Positions 19,424-28,643 of a DNA stretch of 64,000 bases are shown here, one piece after another. The notes under the pieces are model-generated. The model was not told where the DNA came from. It was given only the letters and a program-made list of their open reading frames with translations, and searched no databases. Each line of letters begins with the position of its first letter. Position 1 is the first letter of the stretch. Where the stretch lies: assembly GCA_020161535.1 (NCBI GenBank), contig JAIUNW010000002.1, forward strand, positions 372,001 to 436,000, given 5' to 3'. This stretch comes from Bacteroidota bacterium (lineage in GTDB: Bacteria; Bacteroidota; Bacteroidia; Chitinophagales; Chitinophagaceae). Position numbers and translations under genes: made by a program.

Positions 19424-19752
19424 GGGAGCGTATTGCTTTGGTCTGCCAGGTTGCTGGAATTGAGGTGGTATTCAGCCGCGATATCGCTGAGTTGCTCGTT
19501 TTTTTGGTCGGCGTTGGCAGCGGGCGACAAAAGGATAAACCAAACATTGATCAGGATCAAGAGTAGACTCACCATCAACGCAACTGCCGGTGTAGACAGG
19601 AAGCGCCCCAGGCGAACCCATAGGCTATCTTCTTCGGTGAGTGCCGCCCTGATGCGGGTGTACAAATGTGGCGACGCGCTGGCGCTTTGCATGCCTTCAA
19701 AACTGTTCAGGATTTCATCAACCCTGTTGTTCAACGGTGATTGATTGTCCAT
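19420..19752 (-). CDS. Probable anti-sigma factor
   Basis: A 110-residue protein with an N-terminal cytoplasmic part (about 50 residues), one membrane span (TPAVALMVSLLLILINVWFI) and a 35-residue periplasmic tail. It lacks the HxxxCxxC zinc motif of classical ZAS anti-sigma factors. The call rests on topology and position: it starts one base after the ECF sigma factor stop and overlaps the Spy-like gene. It probably holds the sigma factor at the membrane until an envelope signal arrives (inference). Confidence 0.6.
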   Translation of the reverse strand: MDNQSPLNNRVDEILNSFEGMQSASASPHLYTRIRAALTEEDSLWVRLGRFLSTPAVALMVSLLLILINVWFILLSPAANADQKNEQLSDIAAEYHLNSSNLADQSNTLP

Positions 19753-19753
19753 C

Positions 19754-20284
19754 TCATTTGTTTTTATCCAGATAGGTTATTAATATTTTTCTAAGTGTGG
19801 CCCGGGCTCTTTGCAGCAACCCTTCAACCGCACTTTCTGATAATTCCATTACAGCCGCGATTTCGCGCTGGCTCAGGTTTTCCATTTGCTGCAACTGATA
19901 GGCCACTTTTTGGTTCTCGGGCAATTGTTGTATGGCCCTGAACAAAACAGCCGCATCTTGCTTTTTTTCCAATTGCACGCCGGGATGATGGAATTCGATC
20001 CATTCAGCACCAGGCTTCTCGCGATTTCTTTTTCGCAGCAAATCGAGCGAACGGTTTACAGCGATCCGGTACAACCAGGTGCCAATTGCCGCCTCTTCCC
20101 GAAAATCGTCAATCTTTTTATAGGCCCTAATAAATACTTCCTGCGTGCAATCTTCTGCATCTTCTTCCTGTTGCAACAAACCAATGCAGGTGTTGAATAC
20201 CCTGTCTTTCCAGGTTTCAACCAACTGCCTAAACGCCTGTTCGTCTTTGCTTCTCAGTTGCTCAATAAAGTCTTTCTCGTTCAC
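19754..20284 (-). CDS. ECF-type RNA polymerase sigma factor
   Basis: A 176-residue sigma-70 family protein of the ECF type. Region 2 is clear (EEDAEDCTQEVFIRAYKKID and WLYRIAVNRSLDLLRKRNR), as is region 4 (LPENQKVAYQLQQMENLSQR, AAVMELSESAVEGLLQRARA). I set the start at the GTG at 20284 (V-NEKDFIEQLRSKDEQAF). The frame continues to 20455 but that part overlaps the preceding barrel gene and is not sigma-like. It is the second gene of a unit with the outer-membrane barrel upstream and the anti-sigma and Spy-like genes downstream. Confidence 0.9.
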   Translation of the reverse strand: MNEKDFIEQLRSKDEQAFRQLVETWKDRVFNTCIGLLQQEEDAEDCTQEVFIRAYKKIDDFREEAAIGTWLYRIAVNRSLDLLRKRNREKPGAEWIEFHHPGVQLEKKQDAAVLFRAIQQLPENQKVAYQLQQMENLSQREIAAVMELSESAVEGLLQRARATLRKILITYLDKNK

Positions 20285-20330
20285 GCTATTGGTTGGTTGT
20301 TGGCTGCGGAACGAAATTAATCCATTCGAT

Positions 20331-23204
20331 CTATTCCGTATCGCCTGGTGGTCGACCCATGCCGCCACCTGGTGGGGGCATACCGGGTTCCATACCGGGT
20401 GGTGGACCGTCTCTGCGCCAGTTGCGGTTTTGTTTTTGTTGCGGTGCCTTGCCAAAATTTTTAATCCGATAAGTAAAGGTCAACATAAAATATTGTGTCA
20501 GTACCTGTGTTTGCTGGTCTTCGATATAAGAAGCAGTGACCGTGCGTGCAATAGAACGGTTTTGTTTCAACAGATCGAATACCGACAAACGCAAATCGCC
20601 TTTCTGGTCTTTCAGGAATTTTTTACCAACAGCAATATTCCACAACCAGAAGTTCTGGTTATAAGCAGCACTGAGACCGCGATACATACTATTGTTCAGG
20701 TTGTTCTGGAATATCCAGCCATTTTTGCTGGCAAGGTTTACACCCACACCAACCGTTTGAGAAAAATAATGGTTGTTCAGCGACTGCTGCACTTTGTTGG
20801 TTACATTGTTGTAGTTGGCATTGTAATTCAGGTTGAAGTCAACATACTCACTGATATTACTGGTTAAACCAAGTCCGCCGGAATACGTGTAACTATTCGA
20901 AACATTGTACACATTATTAATCATGCCCGGCGTGCGTATATAAGCCAGCGCGCCGTTGATGGTGAGGTTGCTCTTCATGAACTTCAACGGCATCAGGTAG
21001 GTAAGCATGGCATTCGTATTCCAATAACCATTCAGGTTAATCGGTTTGGACAACTGTGAACCTTTGTACAAGGTAACACTGGGGGTTAGCACAGAGTCTT
21101 TGGTTGCCTGGTAAGTAGCATTGGTGATATACCCATCGGTTTGTGTACCGAAAAAATTGGCAAAGAAGGAATTTCCTTTTTGGCTATTGGTGTAAGTATA
21201 TCGACCACCGAGCCGGTTGCTCACACTTTGCCCCAGGTCGGCATTACCCGTAGTAAGGAAAAGGGTATTGCTGTTATTGATTACATTCTGCAACTGACTA
21301 ACGGAGGGATTGCCGGTGCTGGACCGGTAAAACAATCGAACCGAACTGCGGGTGCTGAAATTGTATCGGACCATGGCATTGGGCAGGAAATTGAAAAAAT
21401 TTCTTTTGATGGTGCCCTGCTCGGGATAGGTTTGGTTGCTGTTCAATGATGCGCTTTGCAGGTCGAAACCGATATTGACATTTTTCTCGCGATCGCCCAT
21501 TCGATAGGTGATGCCAGCTCTTTGCGTGGTAACGCGATTGTCAAATACATTCGACAAACTGGTATCAAGCAGGCTGTATTTATTGTCGGCAGCATCGAAC
21601 TTAAAGGTTTTCTGGTCGGCATCACTGTACGTGTAGGAGGGGTTGTAATTGAATTGCAGTATGCTTTTTTTGCCGATGGGTTCGGTATAGGAAACATTGC
21701 CCGACAGGGTATACGACTTGGTTGCCGATTGTTGCTCCTGCAATACGCTGTCGTATTCAACCTGTGCCTTGTAAAAGCTGGAGATGGCAGTGACCTCTTG
21801 TGTGGAAGATCTGTTGTTCACCGATGTGTTTAAACCCAATACAAAAGAGCGGCCTTTTTTGGCAAAACTATGCCGAAACAGGAGGCCATTGCTGAAGCTC
21901 ACACCGTCGCCAATAGTGTGGTTCCGGTTATCGGTGGTACTAACCAGGCCACCAGATTGCCCGGTCATATTGCCCAATGTATTGCTGGTATTATCATTGC
22001 GCTGAAAATTGACGCTGGGCGTAATGATCAATGTATTGTTAGAGTCGATCGCATATTCCATGCGCAGGTTGATGCGGTGGTTGCTGTTTTTGTTTCGGGT
22101 AATACCTTTTTCGTTGTAGAAAGTAGATGAGTCGCCGCCGTTCAGCAATTCTCGGTTGGAGATGGTATTGTTATTGTTGATGCCGTTGTTAAAAAAATAG
22201 CTACCGGTTACATTGAAGTTTTTGCCCCATACATCACTGTAATTAATGCCCAGCGAATTGGTGCTGGTAATACCGCTGCTATTTGCGACGGTGAAATTGC
22301 CGCCACCCGGGCCACCACGCCCCGCACCGCCACCACCGCGGCCGCTGCCCGATCCGGTTAAGCCGAGAATGTCGGCGCTGGCGAAATTTTGCTGGTTGAT
22401 ATTATTGAAAAGTCCGACCACCGAAACCCGCCGGTTTTTCTTGAAAAAGTTAACAGCGCCACCCGCCTGGTAGCGATCGTCGGTACCATAGCCTGCATAC
22501 ACGCGACCGAATTGGCCATTCCGCCGGTCGGCGCGGGTAACAACGTTGATGGCTTTGTACCCATTCCCATCGTCAACTCCTGTTAACTGCGCCTGGTCGC
22601 TGAGCCGGTCAAATACCTGGATCTTATCCACCACATCGGCAGGCAGGTTGCGCAGGGCGGCGGAGGCATCATCGCCAAAAAACTCACGACCATCAATCGT
22701 TACTTTTTTTACCGTTTCACCCTGGGCGGTAACACTGCCATTGGTTACCTGGATGCCCGGCATCTTTTTTACCAGGTCTTCGATGTTCGCGTCTGCATTT
22801 ACTTTGAACTGACTTGCATTGAATTGAATGGTATCGCCTTTTTGTTGTGCCGGAGGCGTTACGCCTTGTACCACCACTTCCGCCAGGTTTTCACTTCCTT
22901 TCTTCATGGTCAGGCTGCCCAGGTCAATGGCTTTGCCATCAAAAGTCAGGATTCGCTCAAAGCCTGTGTATCCCACAAAACTGATGGTTAGTTTATAGCT
23001 GCCATTGGCGATATCGGTAATGCTAAAGCTTCCGTCTTTTGCACTGATGGCGTTGCGCGTTGCCTTGCTATTGCTGAGTTGCACCGTAGCGCCCCTCAAT
23101 GGCGCTTTTGAACTACTGTCGTTGACCTGCCCCCGAAGGGTGCTTTGTGACAGCGCGACGAGGCTGCAAACCATGGTAACGAACAGGAGTATAAAATGCT
23201 TCAT
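20331..23204 (-). CDS. Outer-membrane beta-barrel, TonB-receptor-like
   Basis: A 957-residue outer-membrane protein. After a signal peptide it has a CarboxypepD_reg-like domain (STLRGQVNDSSSKAPLRGAT), a plug domain (EDLVKKMPGIQVTNGSVTAQ, VTIDGREFFGDDASAALRNL), then a long Asn/Ser/Tyr-rich barrel of the outer membrane beta-barrel protein 3 type. Two oddities stand out: a glycine-rich loop near residue 290 (GSGSGRGGGGAGRGGPGGG) and a Pro/Gly-rich tail after the last strand (RRDGPPPGMEPGMPPPGG). Such proteins take up or export large substrates. It lies 46 bases upstream of the sigma factor gene. Confidence 0.9.
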   Translation of the reverse strand: MKHFILLFVTMVCSLVALSQSTLRGQVNDSSSKAPLRGATVQLSNSKATRNAISAKDGSFSITDIANGSYKLTISFVGYTGFERILTFDGKAIDLGSLTMKKGSENLAEVVVQGVTPPAQQKGDTIQFNASQFKVNADANIEDLVKKMPGIQVTNGSVTAQGETVKKVTIDGREFFGDDASAALRNLPADVVDKIQVFDRLSDQAQLTGVDDGNGYKAINVVTRADRRNGQFGRVYAGYGTDDRYQAGGAVNFFKKNRRVSVVGLFNNINQQNFASADILGLTGSGSGRGGGGAGRGGPGGGNFTVANSSGITSTNSLGINYSDVWGKNFNVTGSYFFNNGINNNNTISNRELLNGGDSSTFYNEKGITRNKNSNHRINLRMEYAIDSNNTLIITPSVNFQRNDNTSNTLGNMTGQSGGLVSTTDNRNHTIGDGVSFSNGLLFRHSFAKKGRSFVLGLNTSVNNRSSTQEVTAISSFYKAQVEYDSVLQEQQSATKSYTLSGNVSYTEPIGKKSILQFNYNPSYTYSDADQKTFKFDAADNKYSLLDTSLSNVFDNRVTTQRAGITYRMGDREKNVNIGFDLQSASLNSNQTYPEQGTIKRNFFNFLPNAMVRYNFSTRSSVRLFYRSSTGNPSVSQLQNVINNSNTLFLTTGNADLGQSVSNRLGGRYTYTNSQKGNSFFANFFGTQTDGYITNATYQATKDSVLTPSVTLYKGSQLSKPINLNGYWNTNAMLTYLMPLKFMKSNLTINGALAYIRTPGMINNVYNVSNSYTYSGGLGLTSNISEYVDFNLNYNANYNNVTNKVQQSLNNHYFSQTVGVGVNLASKNGWIFQNNLNNSMYRGLSAAYNQNFWLWNIAVGKKFLKDQKGDLRLSVFDLLKQNRSIARTVTASYIEDQQTQVLTQYFMLTFTYRIKNFGKAPQQKQNRNWRRDGPPPGMEPGMPPPGGGMGRPPGDTE

Positions 23205-23326
23205 AATGCGGGCGTATGCGATTGGTTAGACGGCGAATTGACAGCTTTCCTTTGCCAAATGGCCAGAAACTTGCCGAATGCCTTATTTTCATCTTCCAAT
23301 ACGTCTTTTTCATATACCATTTAGCT

Positions 23327-24232
23327 TTGAAACAGCCAGCTTTTTTACAGAAAGGAGATAAAATCGGACTTGTTTGTCCGGCGGGATTCATGCCCCCTGA
23401 AAAATACCAGGAATGCCTGCTGCAATTAATAGGCTGGGGCTATGAGCCGGTTTTAGGCGCCACCATGCACAGTCAATCGACCAATTATTTCTCTGGCACC
23501 GATGCAGAACGACTGGCCGATTTACAGAAAATGATGGACGATGATTCCATCAGGGCTATCCTCTGCGGCCGTGGTGGTTATGGAACCAGTCGCCTGGTAG
23601 ACCAGCTTGATTTTTCGCGGTTTGTTAAAAAGCCAAAATGGATAATCGGGTACAGCGATATCACGGCATTGCACCTGCACATCGTTCAGCAGTATAAAAT
23701 TGCCACGTTGCATGCGCCCATGGCAGCGGCTTTCAACGAGGGTGAGTATGCGAATACCTATGTGCAGTCACTGCGCTGGGCGCTGGAAGGCATTAAAGCA
23801 AGCTATACCGTGCCGGCACACACTTATAACCGGGTAGGAAAAGCAGAAGGCAGGCTGATCGGTGGCAACCTGTGCATGCTGGCACATGCCATCGGTACTT
23901 CATCGGCACCCAAAACAAAGGGACGCATCCTGTTTATGGAAGATGTGGGAGAGTACCTGTACACACTCGATCGCATGATGGTTCAGCTACAAAGAGCGGG
24001 TTGGTTTGATGAATTGGCCGGCCTGGTGCTTGGTGGATTTACCGAAACCAAAGACACGCCGCGACCCTTTGGCAAAACCATCGATGAGATCATGCACTAT
24101 TTTACCAAAGATGCCGGCTATCCGGTTTGCTATGGGTTTCCGGTTAGCCATGACCGTGAGAACTATGCCTTAAAAGAAGGCGTTAAATACCATTTGTCAG
24201 TGGGAACCGACGTGGTATTGAAAGAAGTATAA
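23327..24232 (+). CDS. LD-carboxypeptidase, S66 family
   Basis: Second S66 peptidase, about 302 residues. It has KGDKIGLVCPAGFMPPEKYQ, the glycine turn CGRGGYGTSRLVDQLDF, nucleophile Ser in GYSDITALHLH, catalytic Glu in FMEDVGEYLY and catalytic His in FPVSHDRENYALKEG. Unlike the copy at 14110 it has no clear signal peptide if it starts at the TTG at 23327 (LKQPAFLQKGD), which fits the usual family start. An ATG at 23216 is in frame but the 37 extra residues look like promoter DNA. It probably forms an operon with oxyR, which begins 4 bases later. Confidence 0.88.
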   Translation: MKQPAFLQKGDKIGLVCPAGFMPPEKYQECLLQLIGWGYEPVLGATMHSQSTNYFSGTDAERLADLQKMMDDDSIRAILCGRGGYGTSRLVDQLDFSRFVKKPKWIIGYSDITALHLHIVQQYKIATLHAPMAAAFNEGEYANTYVQSLRWALEGIKASYTVPAHTYNRVGKAEGRLIGGNLCMLAHAIGTSSAPKTKGRILFMEDVGEYLYTLDRMMVQLQRAGWFDELAGLVLGGFTETKDTPRPFGKTIDEIMHYFTKDAGYPVCYGFPVSHDRENYALKEGVKYHLSVGTDVVLKEV

Positions 24233-24236
24233 AGCC

Positions 24237-25172
24237 ATGACACTTGTACAGCTTGAATATGCAATAGCAGTTGATGTTCATCGGCATTTTGCTGAAGCGG
24301 CTGCGAGCTGTTTTGTGACGCAGCCCACCTTAAGCATGCAATTGCATAAGCTGGAAACGGAACTGGGTATAAAAATTTTTGATCGAAGTCGTCAACCGGT
24401 AGTGCCAACAGCCGTGGGCGAATTGTTTTTACAACACGCACGCGCTGTGATCAGAGAGATCAAGATGTTGGAAGATGTGGTGCGCGAAAAGCAAAACAAA
24501 ATAGACGGCGAACTAAAACTGGGCATCATACCCACCCTGGCGCCCTATTTGTTGCCACATTTTCTGCCTTATTTTATTGCACGTTATCCCAATGTTCAAC
24601 TGAAGGTGAAGGAGATGACCACCGACCATGTGGTAGAGGCCATCAATACTGCACAGATCGATATTGGCCTGGTGGTAACGCCCCTGGGTAAGCCTGGCAT
24701 CCAGGAAGAAGTGTTGTTTTACGAAGAAATGCTGGCCTATGTTTCGCGCAAACATGCGGCGTATAAAAAAACCTATATGCTGGCCAATGATATTGATGTG
24801 CGCGAACTGTGGTTGTTGGAAGAGGGACATTGTTTGCGATCGCAAATGCTCAATATTTGCGCCTTGCAGGCCGCACAAAAAGACCTGTCGCTTTTTGCCT
24901 ACGAAGCCGGTAGCCTGGAAACGCTGAAAAAAATAGTGGAAACCAGCCATGGTATAACCATTTTGCCCGAGCTCGCTACGCAAGACATGAATGCAGCGCA
25001 ATCCCGTTTGCTGCGGCACTTTCGTAGTCCGGCGCCCATGCGCGAAGTCAGCCTCATTACTTCCCGGAATTTTGTAAAACAGAAATTGTTGCAGGCGGTG
25101 CGGGAATCTATTTTGGAAAACCTGCCGGAAAAGATCAAAAAAAACAAAGCCCGGTTGGTAATACCCGTCTAA
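24237..25172 (+). CDS. oxyR: OxyR, hydrogen-peroxide-sensing LysR regulator
   Basis: A 311-residue LysR-type regulator. The N-terminal winged helix-turn-helix is intact (RHFAEAAASCFVTQPTLSMQ, LETELGIKIFDRS). In the effector domain the segment LLEEGHCLRSQMLNICAL carries Cys199 and Cys208, the same numbers and spacing as the redox pair of E. coli OxyR (Cys199-Cys208), with the conserved GHC context. It should therefore sense peroxide by disulfide formation and activate catalase or peroxiredoxin genes, none of which lie in this window. It starts 4 bases after the LD-carboxypeptidase gene. Confidence 0.93.
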   Translation: MTLVQLEYAIAVDVHRHFAEAAASCFVTQPTLSMQLHKLETELGIKIFDRSRQPVVPTAVGELFLQHARAVIREIKMLEDVVREKQNKIDGELKLGIIPTLAPYLLPHFLPYFIARYPNVQLKVKEMTTDHVVEAINTAQIDIGLVVTPLGKPGIQEEVLFYEEMLAYVSRKHAAYKKTYMLANDIDVRELWLLEEGHCLRSQMLNICALQAAQKDLSLFAYEAGSLETLKKIVETSHGITILPELATQDMNAAQSRLLRHFRSPAPMREVSLITSRNFVKQKLLQAVRESILENLPEKIKKNKARLVIPV

Positions 25173-25217
25173 GCCGTTTAAATCAAGTACCTTTCGGGTC
25201 ACTTTATACCTTGAGCC

Positions 25218-26486
25218 ATGAAACAAATTTTCGCCTTGCTGCTAGCAGGTGCCCTTCTTATTTCTTTTTCAGGCTATGCACAAACCAATACAGACCAAAA
25301 ATTAGGTTTACCTGGTGATAACCTGAACTTATATGCGGTGATGAAACTGTTTCAGGAGTCACCTACCCTCGAATCGTTTGAGAAAAAATTGAATGAAGAA
25401 GACAGCAAGATCAACAACCTTGATCTAAATGGCGATGACGATATCGACTATATCAAAGTAACTGACCAGGTAGATGGCAATGTGCACAATATCATCTTGC
25501 AGGTGGCCGTGAATGATCGGGAAATGCAAGATGTGGCGGTGTTCACTGTTAGCAAAGACGACAATGGGCAGGTGAGTATCCAGCTTACCGGCGATGAAGA
25601 ATTATACGGCAAGGACTATATCATTGAACCGAATGTAACCGAAGCAGGTGCAACCCCCAATCCCGGTTATACAGGCAATTCAACTACGCAGGAAACGCGT
25701 ACCCTCGACGATAAAGTGATTGTGGTTAACCAGGTAACACCGGCCGAGATCAACAACTGGCCCATTGTGCAGGTGATCTATGTGCCCACCTATAGTGCCT
25801 GGCATTCACCATATTACTGGGGCTATTATCCAGCCTGGTGGCGACCCTGGCGGCCCTGGTTCTGGGACTACTACTATGGCTATCACTATAATTATTTCAA
25901 CTATTATTGGGGCTGGTATCGTCCCTGGCCATTTCATCGGCATCCATACTGGAACAATTATTATTACCGGCCGCACCGTACGGTTTCGGTTACCGTGAAT
26001 AACTATCGCATGGGTGGCCGCTACCAAAACACGTACTCGCGACCCGATATGCGCAACCGGGGCATGGAAGATTTTTCCAAAAATCATCCGAAGCAACCGG
26101 TGTTACGGCCGGGTATGAACAGACCTGCACCTCGTCCGACGGCACAACGCCCGGCTGGTAATGTGAATAGGCCCAGTGGCAACCGACCTACCAATCCCGT
26201 CACCCGGCCCGGCAATACAGGCGAGCAACCAACGAGTCCAGGTGCGCGACCAACAAACCCGGGTGCTCGACCAACAAACCCGAACACAAGGCCATCGCAG
26301 CCGGGCAATCCGAATGCGCGGCCCATTACACCGGTAACAAGACCAAATAATTCAAACCGGCCAACAACAAGACCCAACACACCGTCAACTAGACCAACAC
26401 AAACAACGCGGCCTAAGCCAACGCAAAGACCCAACGCCCAGCAGCCGGCCACGCGGCCTGCCACACGACCGGGCAATAACGGTTAG
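25218..26486 (+). CDS. Exported protein, aromatic-rich with Pro/Thr/Arg tail
   Basis: A 422-residue protein of unknown function with four visible parts. Residues 1-21 are a signal peptide (FALLLAGALLISFSGYAQ). Residues 22-170 form an acidic folded domain (NLDLNGDDDIDYIKVTDQVD). Residues 185-260 are extremely rich in Trp, Tyr and His (for example YYWGYYPAWWRPWRPWFWDY). From about residue 290 to the end it is a disordered tail of Arg-Pro-Thr-Asn-Gly repeats (ARPTNPGARPTNPNTRP). Similar proteins occur across Bacteroidetes without known function. A surface or cell-wall-binding role is a guess. Confidence 0.85.
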   Translation: MKQIFALLLAGALLISFSGYAQTNTDQKLGLPGDNLNLYAVMKLFQESPTLESFEKKLNEEDSKINNLDLNGDDDIDYIKVTDQVDGNVHNIILQVAVNDREMQDVAVFTVSKDDNGQVSIQLTGDEELYGKDYIIEPNVTEAGATPNPGYTGNSTTQETRTLDDKVIVVNQVTPAEINNWPIVQVIYVPTYSAWHSPYYWGYYPAWWRPWRPWFWDYYYGYHYNYFNYYWGWYRPWPFHRHPYWNNYYYRPHRTVSVTVNNYRMGGRYQNTYSRPDMRNRGMEDFSKNHPKQPVLRPGMNRPAPRPTAQRPAGNVNRPSGNRPTNPVTRPGNTGEQPTSPGARPTNPGARPTNPNTRPSQPGNPNARPITPVTRPNNSNRPTTRPNTPSTRPTQTTRPKPTQRPNAQQPATRPATRPGNNG

Positions 26487-26545
26487 GGGTAAGCGCAATA
26501 ATAATAATCGTTGGCATTGTAATCGCTGCGCGAAACAGCCAGAGA

Positions 26546-28531
26546 TTAACCGAAAGGCTGGTCTGACTCTTCGTCGTGATAAACCCTTTTCAACCGCACA
26601 TTGGTTACCGGCGCCACAATCAGGGGGAATTTCTCCACCACTACATTAGACGGGTCGAGACCAAAGCCACGCTCTTCAGACAAACTGATTTCTTTTAACC
26701 AGAAATACAGTTTCATAATCATGCGTTCGGCGAGTGGCAATTCATTGTCCTGGCTCAGGTATTTTTCCAGCACAATAAACTGGAAGTCGCCCACTACATT
26801 ATTGCGCTCGAGCGATTCATAGCGGCTGTAGATATTCACCTCTTTGTTGGTCATCAGTTCTTCCACCACTTTGCGGAAGAGCAGGTTCATGCGAGGTTCC
26901 ATCCTGAACCCAAGCCTGAACTCAACGCGAATGATATCGTTCGGAATAATATGATCAACGACATATTCGCAGGTATAAGGATCATCGAGTGTATCCACAT
27001 GCACAAACCAATAGATATCGGCGCGTTTGGGTTTTTTGTTAAGGATGGAATAAATGATTTTGTGCTCAATTTCTTTCGGGTTATTGGCGCTGGTCATATA
27101 CACCAGGTGGGTAGCGTATTTGGGAACAGTTTTATCGTTACTGAGTTCCTGGATCATGGGCACATAATGCTCGAGCCGCACAAATTCGACGTAGCGATTT
27201 TTGATCTTCCGGCTGCGGTACCAGGTATACATCACGCCAAACAGCGCACCCGCCATCACCAGCGTTACATAGCCACCATGTTCAAATTTTTCCAGGTTCG
27301 CAAAGAGGAAACTGAATTCAATGCTGAAATAAACGGCGAGGTATAGATAAATCAATATGGGTGTAACCCGTTTGCTGACAAGGTAGTTGGCAAACAGTAT
27401 CGAGGTAGCGATCATACAAAGCGTAATGGCCAGGCCATAAGCCGCTTCCATGTTCGACGATTTTTTGAAATAGAGCACCACGCCAATACAACCCAAAAAC
27501 AGGATCAGGTTGATGCCGGGTATATACAACTGGCCTTTTGCTTCGGTCGGATAATTGATTTTCAGTCGGGGCCAAAGGTTGAGGCGCATGGCTTCACTGA
27601 TCAGGGTAAAGGAACCGGAAATAAGGGCCTGGCTGGCAATAATGGCCGCGGCCGTGGCGATGATAATACCCGGTAGAACAAACCACTGCGGCATGAGGCC
27701 GTAAAAGGGGTTGTCGCCAGCGGTATCGAACACCTTTCCCTGGAAATGATTCAATAACCAGGCTCCCTGCCCGAGGTAGTTGAGAATCAGGCTGATTTTG
27801 ACAAAGATCCAGCTTACGCGAATATTCTCCTTGCCACAATGGCCGAGGTCGCTGTACAGGGCTTCGGCACCCGTGGTACACAGGAAAACTGCCCCCAGTA
27901 TCCAGAATCCCTTGGGATAGGTGGTGAGGAGGTCGATGGCGTAATGCGGACTAAACGCGCGAAAGATCGATAAGTCGTCGCTCAGGTGCACGGAACCAAG
28001 AAAGGCCAGCATGGTGAACCAAACGGCCATCACGGGGCCAAAAAAGCGCCCAATATTGGCCGTTCCGAATTGTTGAACGAAAAACAACAGCGAAATGATG
28101 GCCAGTACAATCGACATTACGGTGGTTTGCGTAATGCCTTCCAGTTTCGGAATTTGGCGCAAACCTTCAATGGCAGAAGTGACCGTAATGGGCGGGGTAA
28201 TCATGCCATCGGCCAACAGCGCCGCGCCGCCAATCATCGCTGGAATCACCAGCCATCTTTTCTGCCTTCGCACCAGTGCATATAGAGAGAAAATGCCGCC
28301 TTCCCCCCGGTTGTCGGCCTGCAGGGTGAGAATAACGTATTTAACCGTGGTTTGTAAAGTGAGGGTCCAGATGATACACGATAAGCCACCGAGTATTAAT
28401 TTTTCTGTAATCTCTCTGTCTTTGATGATAGCGTTTAGTACATAAAGGGGAGATGTACCAATATCACCGAAAATGATGCCCAAAGCAACTACCAGCCCTG
28501 CCAGCGTTGCTTTATTCGCGTGTTTGCCCAC
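26546..28531 (-). CDS. kup: Kup family potassium transporter
   Basis: Proton-coupled potassium uptake protein, 661 residues. The family start is clear (LVVALGIIFGDIGTSPLYVL), about twelve membrane spans follow in the first 430 residues (VIPAMIGGAALLADGMITPP, AVFLCTTGAEALYSDLGHCG), then a cytoplasmic domain of about 200 residues ending in a basic-acidic tail. The start codon is a GTG at 28531 (MGKHANKATLAG). A TAnnTTTG box and a small hairpin lie in the leader. Transcribed alone. Confidence 0.95.
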   Translation of the reverse strand: MGKHANKATLAGLVVALGIIFGDIGTSPLYVLNAIIKDREITEKLILGGLSCIIWTLTLQTTVKYVILTLQADNRGEGGIFSLYALVRRQKRWLVIPAMIGGAALLADGMITPPITVTSAIEGLRQIPKLEGITQTTVMSIVLAIISLLFFVQQFGTANIGRFFGPVMAVWFTMLAFLGSVHLSDDLSIFRAFSPHYAIDLLTTYPKGFWILGAVFLCTTGAEALYSDLGHCGKENIRVSWIFVKISLILNYLGQGAWLLNHFQGKVFDTAGDNPFYGLMPQWFVLPGIIIATAAAIIASQALISGSFTLISEAMRLNLWPRLKINYPTEAKGQLYIPGINLILFLGCIGVVLYFKKSSNMEAAYGLAITLCMIATSILFANYLVSKRVTPILIYLYLAVYFSIEFSFLFANLEKFEHGGYVTLVMAGALFGVMYTWYRSRKIKNRYVEFVRLEHYVPMIQELSNDKTVPKYATHLVYMTSANNPKEIEHKIIYSILNKKPKRADIYWFVHVDTLDDPYTCEYVVDHIIPNDIIRVEFRLGFRMEPRMNLLFRKVVEELMTNKEVNIYSRYESLERNNVVGDFQFIVLEKYLSQDNELPLAERMIMKLYFWLKEISLSEERGFGLDPSNVVVEKFPLIVAPVTNVRLKRVYHDEESDQPFG

Positions 28532-28546
28532 AATAGGATTATTAAA

Positions 28547-28569
28547 ATGCCACCGGTTTTCACCGGCAT
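28547..28569 (-). promoter_or_regulatory. Leader hairpin of kup
   Basis: On the minus strand this forms nested stems: an outer ATGCC/GGCAT pair and an inner GGT/ACC pair closed by a GAAA loop, followed by TTTTAAT. It sits between the promoter box and the start codon of kup. It could attenuate transcription or mask the start; function is not shown. Confidence 0.35.
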
Positions 28570-28575
28570 ATCCTG

Positions 28576-28583
28576 CAAAGTTA
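28576..28583 (-). promoter_or_regulatory. Promoter -7 box of kup
   Basis: Minus strand reads TAACTTTG, an exact TAnnTTTG match, 45 bases upstream of the GTG start. No good -33 TTG at the usual distance. Confidence 0.45.
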
Positions 28584-28643
28584 TAGTTAAAAATAAACTT
28601 GTCTATATCTTATATATACAATTCCCGGTCTACCTTTATTAAA

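Noticed and set aside
23322..23329. TAGCTTTG as promoter of the second LD-carboxypeptidase
   Set aside because: It overlaps the most likely start codon (TTG at 23327), so transcription would begin inside the gene; probably a chance match.
26084..26476. 130-codon minus-strand frame inside the Arg-Pro-Thr tail
   Set aside because: It is the mirror of a low-complexity repeat in a real gene and is rich in Gly and Val only for that reason.
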